This document shows positions 8,544-18,778 of a stretch of 64,000 nucleotides of DNA, in pieces; positions within the stretch are counted from its first letter, which is position 1; each line of letters starts with the position of its first letter. The stretch comes from Maribacter orientalis. Lineage in GTDB: Bacteria > Bacteroidota > Bacteroidia > Flavobacteriales > Flavobacteriaceae. The stretch lies in NCBI RefSeq assembly GCF_900109345.1, contig NZ_FNZN01000001.1, forward strand, positions 441,883-505,882. Reading direction: 5' to 3'. The notes beneath the pieces are model-generated. The model did not search any database. It had not been told where the DNA came from and saw only the letters and a program-made list of their open reading frames with translations. The position numbers were made by a program, and so were the translations under genes.

Positions 8544-11500
8544 TTAGTTTAATTTAAAAACTTCCGTCTCTTTAAACGGTGATAGTTCTAAACTTTCCAT
8601 CGATGTTTGATACGAATTCCAATCTGTAGAAAAGAACGAATTAGTTTTCTCTAAAGCTGATTCTAAATCATCTTTTGCAAATTGCATTAATTGTTTTTCG
8701 GTAACTGTCATACCTGTTTTTCGCGAACCAACATAACCTCTGGCTATTTGTAAACGCTGCATAACGGTCATTTCTTTATTACGTGTAATTCCTTGACGTT
8801 TATCGTCTTTACCCATAAAAATGGCAGTAACAGAATCTATTTTCTTCACAATCTCCTTTGATGCATCAATCTGTTCTTTAAACTTTTTCTCATCCTTCTT
8901 TTTCAAGTCTTTTTGAAATTGTTCAGCTGTCTCTTTACTTTGCGCTAATTGCTGTACAGCATCAGCAGCTTTTTGCATGTATGATTCTAAAACCTTTCCG
9001 TTTACATATGCTTCTTTAATACCTGTTGTAGATACATCTAAACGCGGGTCAGATTTTATGGTAATTTGAGTTTCTTCTGTTAAATCTCCATAAAGCATTT
9101 TTATGGTGTACTTCCCAGGTTGCACATCTACACCACCAGATTCGTTCTTTTTAGTCTGAACTTTTCTTGTAGGCCTATCGGCTCCTTTTTCATCCATTCC
9201 CCAGAAAATTCTATGGAACCCGGCTTTTTCTGGAGTCTTATATTTTAAAGTGCGAATTAGTCTATCTCCTTCATAAAAATCAAATTGTACAGAATCTTTC
9301 TTTTGAACTCCCGTTAATTCAACTTTTTCTGTTTTTTCTTCAGAACTATCTTCGGCGGCATCCTCTTTTTTGTCGTCAGCATCTTTTTCTTTTTTGGTAT
9401 CCTTCTTACCCTCTTTAAGGTAATACGTAATCATAGCGCCCGATTTTCTGTTCTCTCCTTGGTACAAAGCATCACCACCAAAACGGCTTCCTGTTGGTTG
9501 TTGGTAAGAAGCTTGATAAGCGGTTGGCGGAGTGAATAATTCAATGTCTTTATTTAGAATAGTTTTATCCGATGCCAATGCGCGTAACGGACGAATATCG
9601 TCTAATACCCAAGCAGCTCTACCAAACGTGCCAATAACCAAATCATGTTCCCTAGGGTGAATTGCTAAATCTTTGGTAGAAACAGTTGGAAAACCTTCCG
9701 TCCATTTTTGCCATTTTTCCCCGGCATTAAAAGAAATATACAATCCGTCATCAGTACCCAAGAATACTAAATTCGGATTCTCGGGGTCTTCAATAATCGA
9801 AAGCGCGTAGCTTTTAACATCAGTAGCATCAACAATTCTTGTCCACGTTTTACCGTAGTCTTTGGTTCGATATGCAAATGGGGTATAGTTAAATCTTCTG
9901 TAATCATTGGCAATTAAAAGTGCTTCGCCTTTATTACGTGTAGATGCTTTTATTTGTGGAATCCAGCTTCCTTTTGGCAACCCTTTAATATTGGCGGTTA
10001 CTTCTGTCCAAGTTTGGCCACCATTTTGGGTATAGTGTACGCGACCGTCATCAGACCCTGTCCAAAGCATATCCTTTTCAACCGTAGATGGTTCTATGAC
10101 CAATATGGTGGTATGGTTTTCTGCCCCTGTGGCATCCATAGAAAGACCACCGCTTTCGCTTTGTTTTTGCTTTTCTGGGTCGTTAGTGGTCAAATCTGGA
10201 GAAATCACCTTCCATGATAATCCTTTATCCGAACTTTTATGCACGAACTGACTACCAAAATATATGGTACTGTTATCAAAAGGATCTTGGCTAATGGCCG
10301 AATTCCAGTTAAAACGGAGTTCCGTAGTAGCATCTGGTGGAGTAGGGCGCACAATGTAATTATCGCCTGTTAGATAATCAAAACGTTGTACGTAGCCTTG
10401 TTGGCTCATCGTGTAACCATATCTAGAATCTACTGGGTCGGGCACTACATCGAACCCGTCACCGAAACTGATTTCTTGCCAGTAGCTGTTTCGAATACCT
10501 TGTGCCTTCCATACATAGGCAGGGCCTCTCCAAGAGCCATTGTCTTGCATTCCCCCATATACATTATAAGGATATTCGTTATCCGTAGCTATGTGATAAA
10601 ATTGGGCAACAGGAAGGTTACCGATAAATCGCCATGTTTTTCCACCATCTTTAGAAATGTTGAGTCCACCATCATTACCATCCATCATAAATTGACCATT
10701 TTCTGGGTGAATCCAAAACGCATGGTGGTCTGGGTGTACCCCGTTATCCACGCCATAGGCAGGCATTAATTCAGAGAAGTTTTTTCCTCCATCTTGTGAT
10801 ACGTTAACGTAAGTGAAAACAGAAAAAACCCTATTTTCATTTTCAGGATCTACATAGATTTCAGAATAATAAAAAGGTCTGTTACCAATATCATCTTTGT
10901 CATTAATTTTTTCCCATTTAAAACCACCATCTTCAGATTTATATAGCGCGTTCTTTTTGGCCTCAATTAAAGCATAAACAATATTAGGTTTTCCAGGAGC
11001 TATGGCAATACCGATTCTACCTAGGTCACCTTTGGGCAAGCCATCTTCTTCGGTCAATTTTTTCCAATTCTTGCCACCGTCATGGGTCATATATAAACCA
11101 CTACCTGAACCACCAGAGTTAAAGAACCATGGATCACGCTTGTGTTCCCACATAGCAGCTATTAATTTGTTCGGATTGGTGGGGTCCATAATAAGGTCTG
11201 CAACCCCCGTTTTATTATTTACAAAAAGTATTTTTTCCCAAGTTTCGCCACCATCGGTAGTTTTAAAGACTCCACGTTCAGGATGTTCGCCCCAAGGGGA
11301 TCCAATAGCTCCAACATAAACGGTGTTTGGGTTCATTGGGTCGATTTTTATACGGTGAATGTGTCTTGTCTTTTCTAGACCCATCGATTTCCAAGTTTTA
11401 CCGCCATCTAACGATTTGTACACGCCGTAGCCACCATTTAAACTATTTCTAGGATTACCTTCACCTGTACCTGCCCAGATTACGGACGGATTACTTTGTT

Positions 11501-11780
11501 GAATGGCAACTGCACCGATTGAAGCGGTAACTTCTTTATCGAAAATTGGATCCCATTTTATACCACCAGAAGTAGATTTCCATAATCCGCCAGAAGCGGT
11601 ACCTACATACATAATATCAGGATTGTCATTTACCACATCAATAGCCGTTACACGACCGCTCATGCCACCAGGACCAATGTTTCGGGGTTTCAGGTCCTGA
11701 ACTAGGTCCATTTTAAATTCTTGGGCGGTTACGAAAAACGATGCGAAAAGCACCAATAGGGAGAGTAAACTTCTTGTCAT
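8544..11780 (-). CDS. BNR/Asp-box (sortilin/VPS10-like) repeat exported protein
   Basis: A 1078-residue protein with signal peptide (MTRSLLSLLVLFASFFVTAQ). Residues about 30-740 contain at least ten Asp-box motifs (STSGGIKW, SLDGGKTW, TTDGGETW, THDGGKNW, SEDGGFKW, SQDGGKNF, SKDGGKTW, TQNGGQTW and others). These indicate two beta-propellers of the sortilin/xyloglucanase fold. A Lys/Glu/Asp-rich low-complexity linker is at about 785-825. The C-terminal part (about 835-1078) has a beta-sandwich (DFYEGDRLIRTLKYKTPEKAGFHRIFWGMD) and a long helical tail. Such proteins are often labelled glycosyl hydrolases, but no catalytic residues can be assigned here, so enzymatic activity is unproven. No T9SS tail is visible. 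Confidence 0.8.
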   Translation of the reverse strand: MTRSLLSLLVLFASFFVTAQEFKMDLVQDLKPRNIGPGGMSGRVTAIDVVNDNPDIMYVGTASGGLWKSTSGGIKWDPIFDKEVTASIGAVAIQQSNPSVIWAGTGEGNPRNSLNGGYGVYKSLDGGKTWKSMGLEKTRHIHRIKIDPMNPNTVYVGAIGSPWGEHPERGVFKTTDGGETWEKILFVNNKTGVADLIMDPTNPNKLIAAMWEHKRDPWFFNSGGSGSGLYMTHDGGKNWKKLTEEDGLPKGDLGRIGIAIAPGKPNIVYALIEAKKNALYKSEDGGFKWEKINDKDDIGNRPFYYSEIYVDPENENRVFSVFTYVNVSQDGGKNFSELMPAYGVDNGVHPDHHAFWIHPENGQFMMDGNDGGLNISKDGGKTWRFIGNLPVAQFYHIATDNEYPYNVYGGMQDNGSWRGPAYVWKAQGIRNSYWQEISFGDGFDVVPDPVDSRYGYTMSQQGYVQRFDYLTGDNYIVRPTPPDATTELRFNWNSAISQDPFDNSTIYFGSQFVHKSSDKGLSWKVISPDLTTNDPEKQKQSESGGLSMDATGAENHTTILVIEPSTVEKDMLWTGSDDGRVHYTQNGGQTWTEVTANIKGLPKGSWIPQIKASTRNKGEALLIANDYRRFNYTPFAYRTKDYGKTWTRIVDATDVKSYALSIIEDPENPNLVFLGTDDGLYISFNAGEKWQKWTEGFPTVSTKDLAIHPREHDLVIGTFGRAAWVLDDIRPLRALASDKTILNKDIELFTPPTAYQASYQQPTGSRFGGDALYQGENRKSGAMITYYLKEGKKDTKKEKDADDKKEDAAEDSSEEKTEKVELTGVQKKDSVQFDFYEGDRLIRTLKYKTPEKAGFHRIFWGMDEKGADRPTRKVQTKKNESGGVDVQPGKYTIKMLYGDLTEETQITIKSDPRLDVSTTGIKEAYVNGKVLESYMQKAADAVQQLAQSKETAEQFQKDLKKKDEKKFKEQIDASKEIVKKIDSVTAIFMGKDDKRQGITRNKEMTVMQRLQIARGYVGSRKTGMTVTEKQLMQFAKDDLESALEKTNSFFSTDWNSYQTSMESLELSPFKETEVFKLN

Positions 11781-11985
11781 TTTTTGGTTTGTTAGTTATG
11801 TGCTTAAATATACTAGAAAAGGATGGGTAGATTTCTTAAAGTGGTGTTAAGACAAGGATACAAAAACTGATTTGGCGTAACTAGAATGCAATCAACACAC
11901 CGAAGTTGATTGGCAATCAGGTTTTTAGAATTAAAGAATGATAAAATTAAATATATATAATATTATTTTACTTTTGAAAAAATGA

Positions 11986-13029
11986 ATGTTTATGAGCTTT
12001 AAAGTCAATGTTATTGGATTGTTGTTATTTACATTGGTCGTAGTTTCCTGTAAAACTGAGAAAAAGACACCACCTGTAGTAAAAGTTTTGGAGAAATCTG
12101 GCAACCCTATTTTCAATGGTTGGTATGCAGATCCAGAGGCGGCGGTGTTTGAAGATAATTATTGGGTATACCCGACATATTCAGATGCTTACGAAAAGCA
12201 ACTATTTTTTGATGCCTTTTCTAGTCCCGATTTGGTGAATTGGACCAAACATGAACGTATTTTGGACACTACTAAGATAAAATGGGTACGACAAGCGTTA
12301 TGGGCACCATCTATTATTAAAAAAGAAGACAAGTATTACTTGTTTTTTGGAGCCAATGATATTCAGCGACCGGGCCGAGATTCGTTCGACCCCAATAACG
12401 ATATTAACCATTATGGTGGCATTGGTATTGCCGTTGCCGATTCCCCGGGAGGACCTTTTAAGGATTATTTAGGAAAGCCTTTAATTTCCGATTTTCATAA
12501 TGATGCCCAGCCAATCGACCAATTTGTTTTTAAGGATGTTGACGGTACTTTCTATATATTTTATGGTGGTTGGGGCCACTGTAATTTGGGCAAGTTGAAT
12601 GCTAATTTTACAGGAATTACACCTTGGGATGATGGATCTTTATTTAAGGAGATTACACCCGAAGGTTATGTAGAAGGCCCTTTTGTATTTATAAGAAATG
12701 GAACATATTATTTTATGTGGTCTGAAGGAAATTGGACCGACAATTCGTATAAAGTAGCCTATGCCATGGCCGATAATATTTCTGGACCTTATAAAGAAAT
12801 GGGGACCATTTTAGAATCTGACCCCGAAATTGCCACTGGTGCCGGTCATCATTCTGTTATCAATGTTCCTAATTCTGATGAATGGATCATTGTGTATCAT
12901 AGAAGACCGATTCCTAATGAAGGTAGAGATCATCGAGTAACTTGTATGGATAAATTAGAATTTAGAAATGATGGCTCAATAAAGCCAGTTCAAATTACCA
13001 ATGAAGGGGTAGAGGCAAGGCCACTTTAA
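11986..13029 (+). CDS. Glycoside hydrolase family 43 lipoprotein
   Basis: A 347-residue protein with a lipoprotein signal ending LVVVSC (Cys near 23). The mature part is a single five-bladed GH43 propeller. Candidate catalytic residues are visible: Asp in GWYADPEAAVFED near 48 (general base), Asp in PIDQFVFKDVDG near 182 (pKa modulator), and Glu in YVEGPFVFIRNG near 230 (general acid). HHSVINVPNSDEWIIVYHRR near 290 fits the conserved His region. GH43 enzymes release arabinose, xylose or galactose from plant or algal polysaccharides. There is no susCD pair nearby, so it is not in a typical polysaccharide utilisation locus. A second in-frame ATG lies two codons downstream. Confidence 0.88.
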   Translation: MFMSFKVNVIGLLLFTLVVVSCKTEKKTPPVVKVLEKSGNPIFNGWYADPEAAVFEDNYWVYPTYSDAYEKQLFFDAFSSPDLVNWTKHERILDTTKIKWVRQALWAPSIIKKEDKYYLFFGANDIQRPGRDSFDPNNDINHYGGIGIAVADSPGGPFKDYLGKPLISDFHNDAQPIDQFVFKDVDGTFYIFYGGWGHCNLGKLNANFTGITPWDDGSLFKEITPEGYVEGPFVFIRNGTYYFMWSEGNWTDNSYKVAYAMADNISGPYKEMGTILESDPEIATGAGHHSVINVPNSDEWIIVYHRRPIPNEGRDHRVTCMDKLEFRNDGSIKPVQITNEGVEARPL

Positions 13030-13050
13030 TCCTAAATAGGTATGAAATAC

Positions 13051-13647
13051 TCAACTCATTTTTTTAAAAATCCCATATAACTCATTGCCTTGCCTTGGCG
13101 GAATTGAATTGTAGCAGCGATCGAAAGTGATCGTTTCAAAAAATGGATTTAAAAATTTGGAATACAATTCTTTAGTTCCACCAAAGGGTCGTTTTTCCAT
13201 ATCGCTTGTTAAGGGAATGTCGAACCAAACACCCGCTAATTTTCCTTTTGGTTTTAATAGTTCTGCCATGTGTTTGGCATACTCCTTTCTTTTCGTATGC
13301 GTAGGCACGAATGAACAGAAAAAGGTCTGTTCGATAATTAGATCGTATTGACCCTGAAACTTGAAAAAATCAGCTTTATGAATGTGTGCATCGGGGAAAT
13401 CTGGGTTTCGCTCTTTGAACTTTTTTAAAGGCACATCAGAAATATCAAGAATATGTACATTGTTAAATCCTTTTTTCCATAGATATTCGGCCTCATAGGC
13501 ATTGCCTGCACCTGGTATCAAAATTTTGATGGACTTATCTTTTAATTGGTCAACATATTCTTTTATGGGCGTAGAGGCATAGCCAATATCCCAACCTGTT
13601 TGTTGGTTTTGGTAACGTTGAGTCCAATAGTTCTGTTCTTCCTTCAA
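13051..13647 (-). CDS. TPMT-family SAM-dependent methyltransferase
   Basis: A 198-residue soluble class I methyltransferase. The N-terminal NYWTQRYQNQQTGWDIG is typical of the thiopurine S-methyltransferase family. Motif I is KILIPGAGNAYEAEYLW (about 40-56), motif II ADFFKFQGQYDLIIEQTFFC (about 92-111), and the motif LLKPKGKLAGVWF follows at about 127. Bacterial members methylate thiols, selenium or tellurium compounds; the substrate here is not evident. It is convergent with the GH43 gene, with only 21 bp between them and no clear terminator. Confidence 0.85.
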   Translation of the reverse strand: MKEEQNYWTQRYQNQQTGWDIGYASTPIKEYVDQLKDKSIKILIPGAGNAYEAEYLWKKGFNNVHILDISDVPLKKFKERNPDFPDAHIHKADFFKFQGQYDLIIEQTFFCSFVPTHTKRKEYAKHMAELLKPKGKLAGVWFDIPLTSDMEKRPFGGTKELYSKFLNPFFETITFDRCYNSIPPRQGNELYGIFKKMS

Positions 13648-13743
13648 AATGCTCTCTTTGGGTTTTTAACTATAGTAAATTTATGCAGATTTAGTGAGTT
13701 TTGGTAGCGTATGTAAAAATGCTAACCAATGGTAATACATTAA

Positions 13744-13774
13744 TTGTACCGAAGAAACCAAATCATTATCTTTC
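13744..13774 (+). promoter_or_regulatory. Putative Bacteroidota promoter of the tricorn-like protease gene
   Basis: TTG at 13744 and TATCTTTC at 13767-13774 are separated by 20 bp, matching the -33 TTG / -7 TAnnTTTG spacing except for the final C. The ATG follows 30 bp later. Confidence 0.45.
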
Positions 13775-13804
13775 GAAACGACTAAACACCAACTAAATAA
13801 GTTT

Positions 13805-16800
13805 ATGAAATATTCGATTTTCACCGTTTTAACAGTATGTCTAACTTTTATCGGTTCCGCACAAACAAATCCGAAATGGGCGCGATACCCTTCTATTTCT
13901 CCAGACGGCAAAACAATTGCATTCACCTATAAAGGAAATCTCTTTTCGGTATTGGCTAACGGCGGAGTAGCAAAACAGCTAACGTTTCATTCAGCGCATG
14001 ATTATGCACCTGTGTGGAGTAAAAATGGCGGAAAAATAGCTTTTAGCTCTAATAGATATGGCAATTTTGATGTGTATGTGATGGATGCCCAAGGCGGACC
14101 GGCAACCAGGTTAACCTATCACAGTAACGATGAAACTCCTTTCAGTTTTTCTGCTGATGATACGATGGTACTTTTTGGGGCAAACCGTTTAGATGCCGTA
14201 GCGCATAGGCAATACCCAGACGATTCACAACCAGAATTGTATAGTGTTCCTGTGAATGGTGGTCGTGTAGACCAAGTGTTGACCGTACCTGCAGAAGATG
14301 TTCAGGTGAATACCGATGGCACTAAAATGGTATATCATGATAAAAAAGGATATGAAGATACCTTTAGAAAGCACCATACTTCTGCCATTACAAGAGATAT
14401 TTGGTCATATGAACCTGCCACAGGTAAGCACATTAAATTAACCAATTTTAATGGAGAAGACCGTAACCCGGTATTTTCAAAAGATGGCAGTTCTATTTAT
14501 TATTTAAGTGAGCAAGAAGGTTCTTTTAATGTCTTTTCAATGTCATTGACGGCTGAGCCAAAAATTATGGCGCTAACCAATTTCAAAACACACCCAATAC
14601 GTTCCCTGAGTATCGGGAATAATACATTAGCATTTGGCTATGATGGTGAAATCTATACACTTGAAGCAGGTGAAGAAGCCAAAAAAGTGGAGATAATTAT
14701 TAGAACACAAGAAGACAGTAATCCTATAAAATATGTATCTGTAAATGGTGGAGTTCAAGAAATGGATATTGCGCCAAATGGTAAAGAGATAGCCTTTATA
14801 AGTAGAGGGGAAGTATTCGTTACCTCTTTCGATGGTTCGCTCACCAAACGCATTACCGATACACCCGAACAAGAACGTTTTGTGAAATTCATGCCCGATG
14901 GTAAAGGGGTTGCCTATGCCAGTGAACGAAATGGTAAATGGTCTATTTTTAAGTCCTCAAAAGTACGTTCACAAGAACCATATTTCTTTGCGGCAACCGT
15001 GTTTAAAGAAGATACTTTGGTAACATCAAAAGAAGATATATACCTGCCAGAATTCTCACCAGATAGCACGTATGTTGCTTATATAGAAGGCAGAAGAACG
15101 TTAAAGGTCAAGAATCTTAAAACCAATGATATAACCACTTTATTGACGCCTAATGAGCTTATACATATGCAAGACGGTGATCAGTACTTTCAATGGAGCC
15201 CAGATAGTAATTGGCTTTTGGTAGATTGGGGAGTTTCTTTAAGTAATTCTGAGGTGTTACTGATTTCGAAAGATGGTAAACAACGTAAAAATCTTACGCA
15301 AGGCGGCTATTACGATGGCTCTCCTAAATGGGTAAATGAGGGCAATCAAATTCTATACTTTTCAAATCGAGACGGATTAAAAAGTTATGCGACCAGTGGA
15401 AAGTCAGAATTAGATGTGTATAGCATGTTCTTAAATCAAGATTCTTGGGATAAATTCAATAACTCGAAAGCCGAATATGATTTATTGAAAATGATAGAGG
15501 AGACCGCCAAAGAAAAAAAGGATGAAGCCAAATCAGTGGATAAAAAGAAGAAAGACGATAAAAAGAAAGAGGCAGAAGTAAAACCATTGAAATTCGATTT
15601 GGAAGATGTGGAACGAAGAAAATCCCGTCTAACTATTCACTCCTCATTATTGGCTGATGCCGTACTCTCTAAAGATGGAGAAAAATTATACTACCTGACT
15701 CGTTTTGAGAAGGACCTTAATTTATGGGAAACCGAAATACGTACAAAAAGCACTAAAATGTTGATTTCATTAGATGCTAAAAAGGGGAACTTACAGTGGG
15801 ATGCTAAAAAGGAAAATCTCTTTCTATTGGCGGATGGTAAAATTGCAAAGGTCGATATAACCGCTGCTAAGACAGAGCCGGTGAAATTAAATTCAGAAAT
15901 GGTGTTAGATGCCGATGCAGAGCGTAAATATATGTTCGACCATATTTGGTTACGTACCAATGGTATATTCTATACTTCTACCTTTCATGGCATCGATTGG
16001 AAAGCAATGCGTACCGAATATGAAAAGTATTTACCTCATATTGGCAATGATTATGAATTTGCAGAAATGATTTCAGAAATGTTGGGGGAACTGAATGTGA
16101 GTCATGCTGCTGGGCGGTTTTCAGACAACATTGACAATGGTGATAAGACAGCCTCTTTAGGGGTGTTCTTTGATTATGCCCACAATGGCGATGGATTAAA
16201 AATAACGGAAGTGATTAAGGGCGGCCCGTTAGATAAATCTGGCTTTGATGTGAAACCAGGTATGATTATTGAAAAAATTAACGGAGTACCTATTGGTAGT
16301 ACTATGGATGCTGCTTTCTATTTAAATCGTATAGAAGGTGATTTTACATTATTGGATATGGTAGATGAAAACAATAAGCGAAAGCAAATTACGGTAAAGC
16401 CTATTTCTCTTAGAGATGAAGGCAGTTTGTTATATGATCGTTGGGTGAAGAACAATGAAAAAGAGGTTTTAGCAAAGAGTAATGGAACATTAGGTTATGT
16501 GCACATTCCTGGGATGAGCGATGGTCCGTATCGTACTATATATGAAGAAATGTTAGGTAAGTTCAATGATAAAAAAGGAATCATCGTAGATACCCGTTTT
16601 AATGGAGGGGGTGATTTGGTTGCCGATTTGGCGATGTTCTTTACCGGAGTGCCCTTTCTATCGTATGAAACGGAGGCTAGGGTAGTAGGTGGTGAACCAA
16701 CCTCACGATGGACAAAGCCAACCTTGGCCATGTTCAATGAATCGATGTATAGTGATGGATCATGTTTCGCCAGTGGTTATGTAGATTTAAAAATCGGTAA

Positions 16801-17035
16801 AACGGTAGGTATGCCGGTACCAGGTACTTGCAGTTGGGCAGGATGGGAAAGCTTGCCGAATGGTGGCCGTTGGGGTGTTGTACCGGTAAGCTCAAAGAAC
16901 AAAGCAGGGGAGTGGATGGAGAACAATGAAACTAATCCAGAAATTTTGATTAAAAATCAACCTGAGCTAATCGCAAAAGGTACCGATGAACAACTAGAGA
17001 AATCTATTGAGGTTTTGATGAAGGAGGTGGAGTAG
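13805..17035 (+). CDS. Tricorn-like S41 family peptidase
   Basis: A 1076-residue exported protease with signal peptide MKYSIFTVLTVCLTFIGSAQ. Residues about 25-560 form WD40/TolB-like propeller repeats (RYPSISPDGKTIAF, APVWSKNGGKIAFSSNRYGN, PVFSKDGSSIYYL, FSPDSTYVAYIE). A Lys-rich linker lies near 565-590. A core domain has the family His in ELNVSHAAG (H767). A PDZ domain is at about 780-865 (GVFFDYAHNGDGLKITEVIKGG). The S41 catalytic domain follows, with VDTRFNGGGDLVADLAMFF near 925 and the probable nucleophile region SDGSC near 983-987. Tricorn homologues degrade peptides produced by other proteases. The layout is full length for the bacterial type. Confidence 0.92.
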   Translation: MKYSIFTVLTVCLTFIGSAQTNPKWARYPSISPDGKTIAFTYKGNLFSVLANGGVAKQLTFHSAHDYAPVWSKNGGKIAFSSNRYGNFDVYVMDAQGGPATRLTYHSNDETPFSFSADDTMVLFGANRLDAVAHRQYPDDSQPELYSVPVNGGRVDQVLTVPAEDVQVNTDGTKMVYHDKKGYEDTFRKHHTSAITRDIWSYEPATGKHIKLTNFNGEDRNPVFSKDGSSIYYLSEQEGSFNVFSMSLTAEPKIMALTNFKTHPIRSLSIGNNTLAFGYDGEIYTLEAGEEAKKVEIIIRTQEDSNPIKYVSVNGGVQEMDIAPNGKEIAFISRGEVFVTSFDGSLTKRITDTPEQERFVKFMPDGKGVAYASERNGKWSIFKSSKVRSQEPYFFAATVFKEDTLVTSKEDIYLPEFSPDSTYVAYIEGRRTLKVKNLKTNDITTLLTPNELIHMQDGDQYFQWSPDSNWLLVDWGVSLSNSEVLLISKDGKQRKNLTQGGYYDGSPKWVNEGNQILYFSNRDGLKSYATSGKSELDVYSMFLNQDSWDKFNNSKAEYDLLKMIEETAKEKKDEAKSVDKKKKDDKKKEAEVKPLKFDLEDVERRKSRLTIHSSLLADAVLSKDGEKLYYLTRFEKDLNLWETEIRTKSTKMLISLDAKKGNLQWDAKKENLFLLADGKIAKVDITAAKTEPVKLNSEMVLDADAERKYMFDHIWLRTNGIFYTSTFHGIDWKAMRTEYEKYLPHIGNDYEFAEMISEMLGELNVSHAAGRFSDNIDNGDKTASLGVFFDYAHNGDGLKITEVIKGGPLDKSGFDVKPGMIIEKINGVPIGSTMDAAFYLNRIEGDFTLLDMVDENNKRKQITVKPISLRDEGSLLYDRWVKNNEKEVLAKSNGTLGYVHIPGMSDGPYRTIYEEMLGKFNDKKGIIVDTRFNGGGDLVADLAMFFTGVPFLSYETEARVVGGEPTSRWTKPTLAMFNESMYSDGSCFASGYVDLKIGKTVGMPVPGTCSWAGWESLPNGGRWGVVPVSSKNKAGEWMENNETNPEILIKNQPELIAKGTDEQLEKSIEVLMKEVE

Positions 17036-17072
17036 GGTGCTTTTTAAAATTTAATTTTAAAAAATAAAATAA

Positions 17073-17098
17073 GGATATAGTTACTAGTAACTATATCC
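17073..17098. repeat. 26-bp perfect palindrome upstream of the LytTR gene
   Basis: A perfect palindrome centred on TTACTAGTAA, 55 bp before the LytTR ATG and 37 bp after the protease stop. As a hairpin it has U-rich sequence only on the minus-strand side, where no gene ends, so it is not a standard terminator for the protease. It may be an operator for the LytTR gene or a barrier to antisense transcription. Confidence 0.5.
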
Positions 17099-17153
17099 AA
17101 TTGTTAGCTACAATGGTAAAAACACATCTTACTACAATAGAAACTTCTAATTA

Positions 17154-17990
17154 ATGAGTACTTCAAAACCAACCGAGAATGTATTAACAACAGGTTCGCT
17201 TAAATTTAATCATAGTTCTGGATGGAGTTGGTTTCAGAAATTAATTGTATTTATAATTTTCTCTTTAGTCGTAAATCATCTATCAACTCCCGAGAGTTTC
17301 CCAGATGGCAAATCGTATAGATTCCCTGTAGAAGGTTTTCTATCCACTATTGCTTTGTGTATTCTTATTGGAATCATAGCAGAGTTCAATTTTAAATTTT
17401 ACAGGAAAAAATATTTCTCTAAAAAAGTTGAAATCGCTTCTATCTCATGGTATATGGTCTCTACTCTTGGGTATATTACCATTATGTATATTCCATTAGG
17501 AATTGTTTTAAATAAAATTGTGGGTGGAGAAACTGAATTCTATTATTTATTAATTGGATTGCTAATTACCTTGTTGTTAAGTTTTATTCTCATAGGGTTA
17601 GCATATTCCCTAGACGTATACAATTTATATAAGCTATCTATTAAAGATAATGAAATTACTATTGAAAGTGGTGCTAAAATAACCAAGCTTACCTACGAAA
17701 ATATTGCATGTTTTTATAGCGAAAACAAAATTGTCTATACTGTTCAAAATGATGGCACCACAATTACCACCGATTTTACATTGAATGAACTCGAAGAAAA
17801 AATAAACGACCAATTGTTTTTTAGAGTCAATCGTCAAATTATCATTCATAAAGATTCGGTAGACCAAATTGAAAAGATTGCAAATGGCAAGTTGCGGATT
17901 ACGTTAAAAACTTCTATTCAAAATGATGCGATTACCGAAATCAACATCAGTCGTTATAAACGAAAAGCATTTATGACTTGGTTTCAATAA
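17154..17990 (+). CDS. LytTR-domain membrane-bound transcription regulator
   Basis: A 278-residue protein with four hydrophobic helices at about 25-42, 60-78, 98-122 and 128-152, followed by a cytoplasmic LytTR DNA-binding domain at about 175-278. The LytTR part shows ITKLTYENIACFYSENKIVYT, TTDFTLNELEEKI, FFRVNRQIIIHKDSVDQI and NISRYKRKAFMTWF, the standard landmarks. There is no response-regulator receiver domain. This four-helix plus LytTR form is widespread in Bacteroidota and probably senses a membrane or extracellular signal directly. Targets are unknown. Confidence 0.87.
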   Translation: MSTSKPTENVLTTGSLKFNHSSGWSWFQKLIVFIIFSLVVNHLSTPESFPDGKSYRFPVEGFLSTIALCILIGIIAEFNFKFYRKKYFSKKVEIASISWYMVSTLGYITIMYIPLGIVLNKIVGGETEFYYLLIGLLITLLLSFILIGLAYSLDVYNLYKLSIKDNEITIESGAKITKLTYENIACFYSENKIVYTVQNDGTTITTDFTLNELEEKINDQLFFRVNRQIIIHKDSVDQIEKIANGKLRITLKTSIQNDAITEINISRYKRKAFMTWFQ

Positions 17991-18115
17991 AATAAATTAA
18001 AAGATATCGACCATCCAGTTATCAATTTACTACCATTCAGTAAAAACATTACTATTTAAAGGGGTTTTGGGGAGTCCAGTTCATTACTTCGTCTTAGAAT
18101 TTAAAATCAAAAACG

Positions 18116-18778
18116 ATGAAAAAGATGACCTTACGACAAATAGTAATTCCATTAGTCACCATTGCCATTATTGGTTTAATGTACTTTGGGCCAATCACCA
18201 GAACACCTTTTGAAAATATAATTATCTCTATTATCATAATTATAGCTAATTATATAGAATACAAGGGAAAACCATTTTCAGCGCTTGGATTTAAACGTGT
18301 AAATTTTAATGCAAAAAATCTCCTTTTCCATGCTCCGTTAGTTTCACTTTGCCTCTTTATTTTTTATGTCTTTGCAGTTGTTCCTGGAATCGAGATGTTA
18401 ACAGGGGTTCCTATTGATTATTCAAGCATGAGCCAATTGGAAGGCAACCTTGAAATCACCATCGTCTGGCTATTAATAGTGTGGGCTACTGCGGGATTTG
18501 GAGAAGAAATTATTTTTCGAGGTTATCTTATGCGACAGTTCGTCAAATTCTTTGGAGACAGTAAAATCAGTCTTGCTATTAATATTATAATAATTTGTGG
18601 TTTTTTCGGATACATGCACATGCAGCAAGGAATTACAGGTCAACTTGTTGTAGTAATCATCGGAGCACTCTTATCTATAATATTCTACATGCGCAAATAC
18701 GATTTGTGGTTTATGATTATCATACATGGTATTTTTAACACATTAGGTATTTTGAGTTTTTACTTTGGTTTGGCATAA
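18116..18778 (+). CDS. CPBP family intramembrane glutamic endopeptidase
   Basis: A 220-residue multi-pass membrane protein with about six to seven helices. CPBP motifs are present: EEIIFRGYLMRQF (catalytic-type E130/E131 and Arg), FFGYMHMQQG (His), and IIIHGIFNTLG (His and Asn). Family members (Rce1-like/ABI) cleave within membranes or protect against bacteriocins. The gene stands alone on the plus strand, 125 bp from the LytTR gene, and is followed by the first structured intergenic repeat. It could be part of a cassette-like series of single genes. Confidence 0.87.
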   Translation: MKKMTLRQIVIPLVTIAIIGLMYFGPITRTPFENIIISIIIIIANYIEYKGKPFSALGFKRVNFNAKNLLFHAPLVSLCLFIFYVFAVVPGIEMLTGVPIDYSSMSQLEGNLEITIVWLLIVWATAGFGEEIIFRGYLMRQFVKFFGDSKISLAINIIIICGFFGYMHMQQGITGQLVVVIIGALLSIIFYMRKYDLWFMIIIHGIFNTLGILSFYFGLA

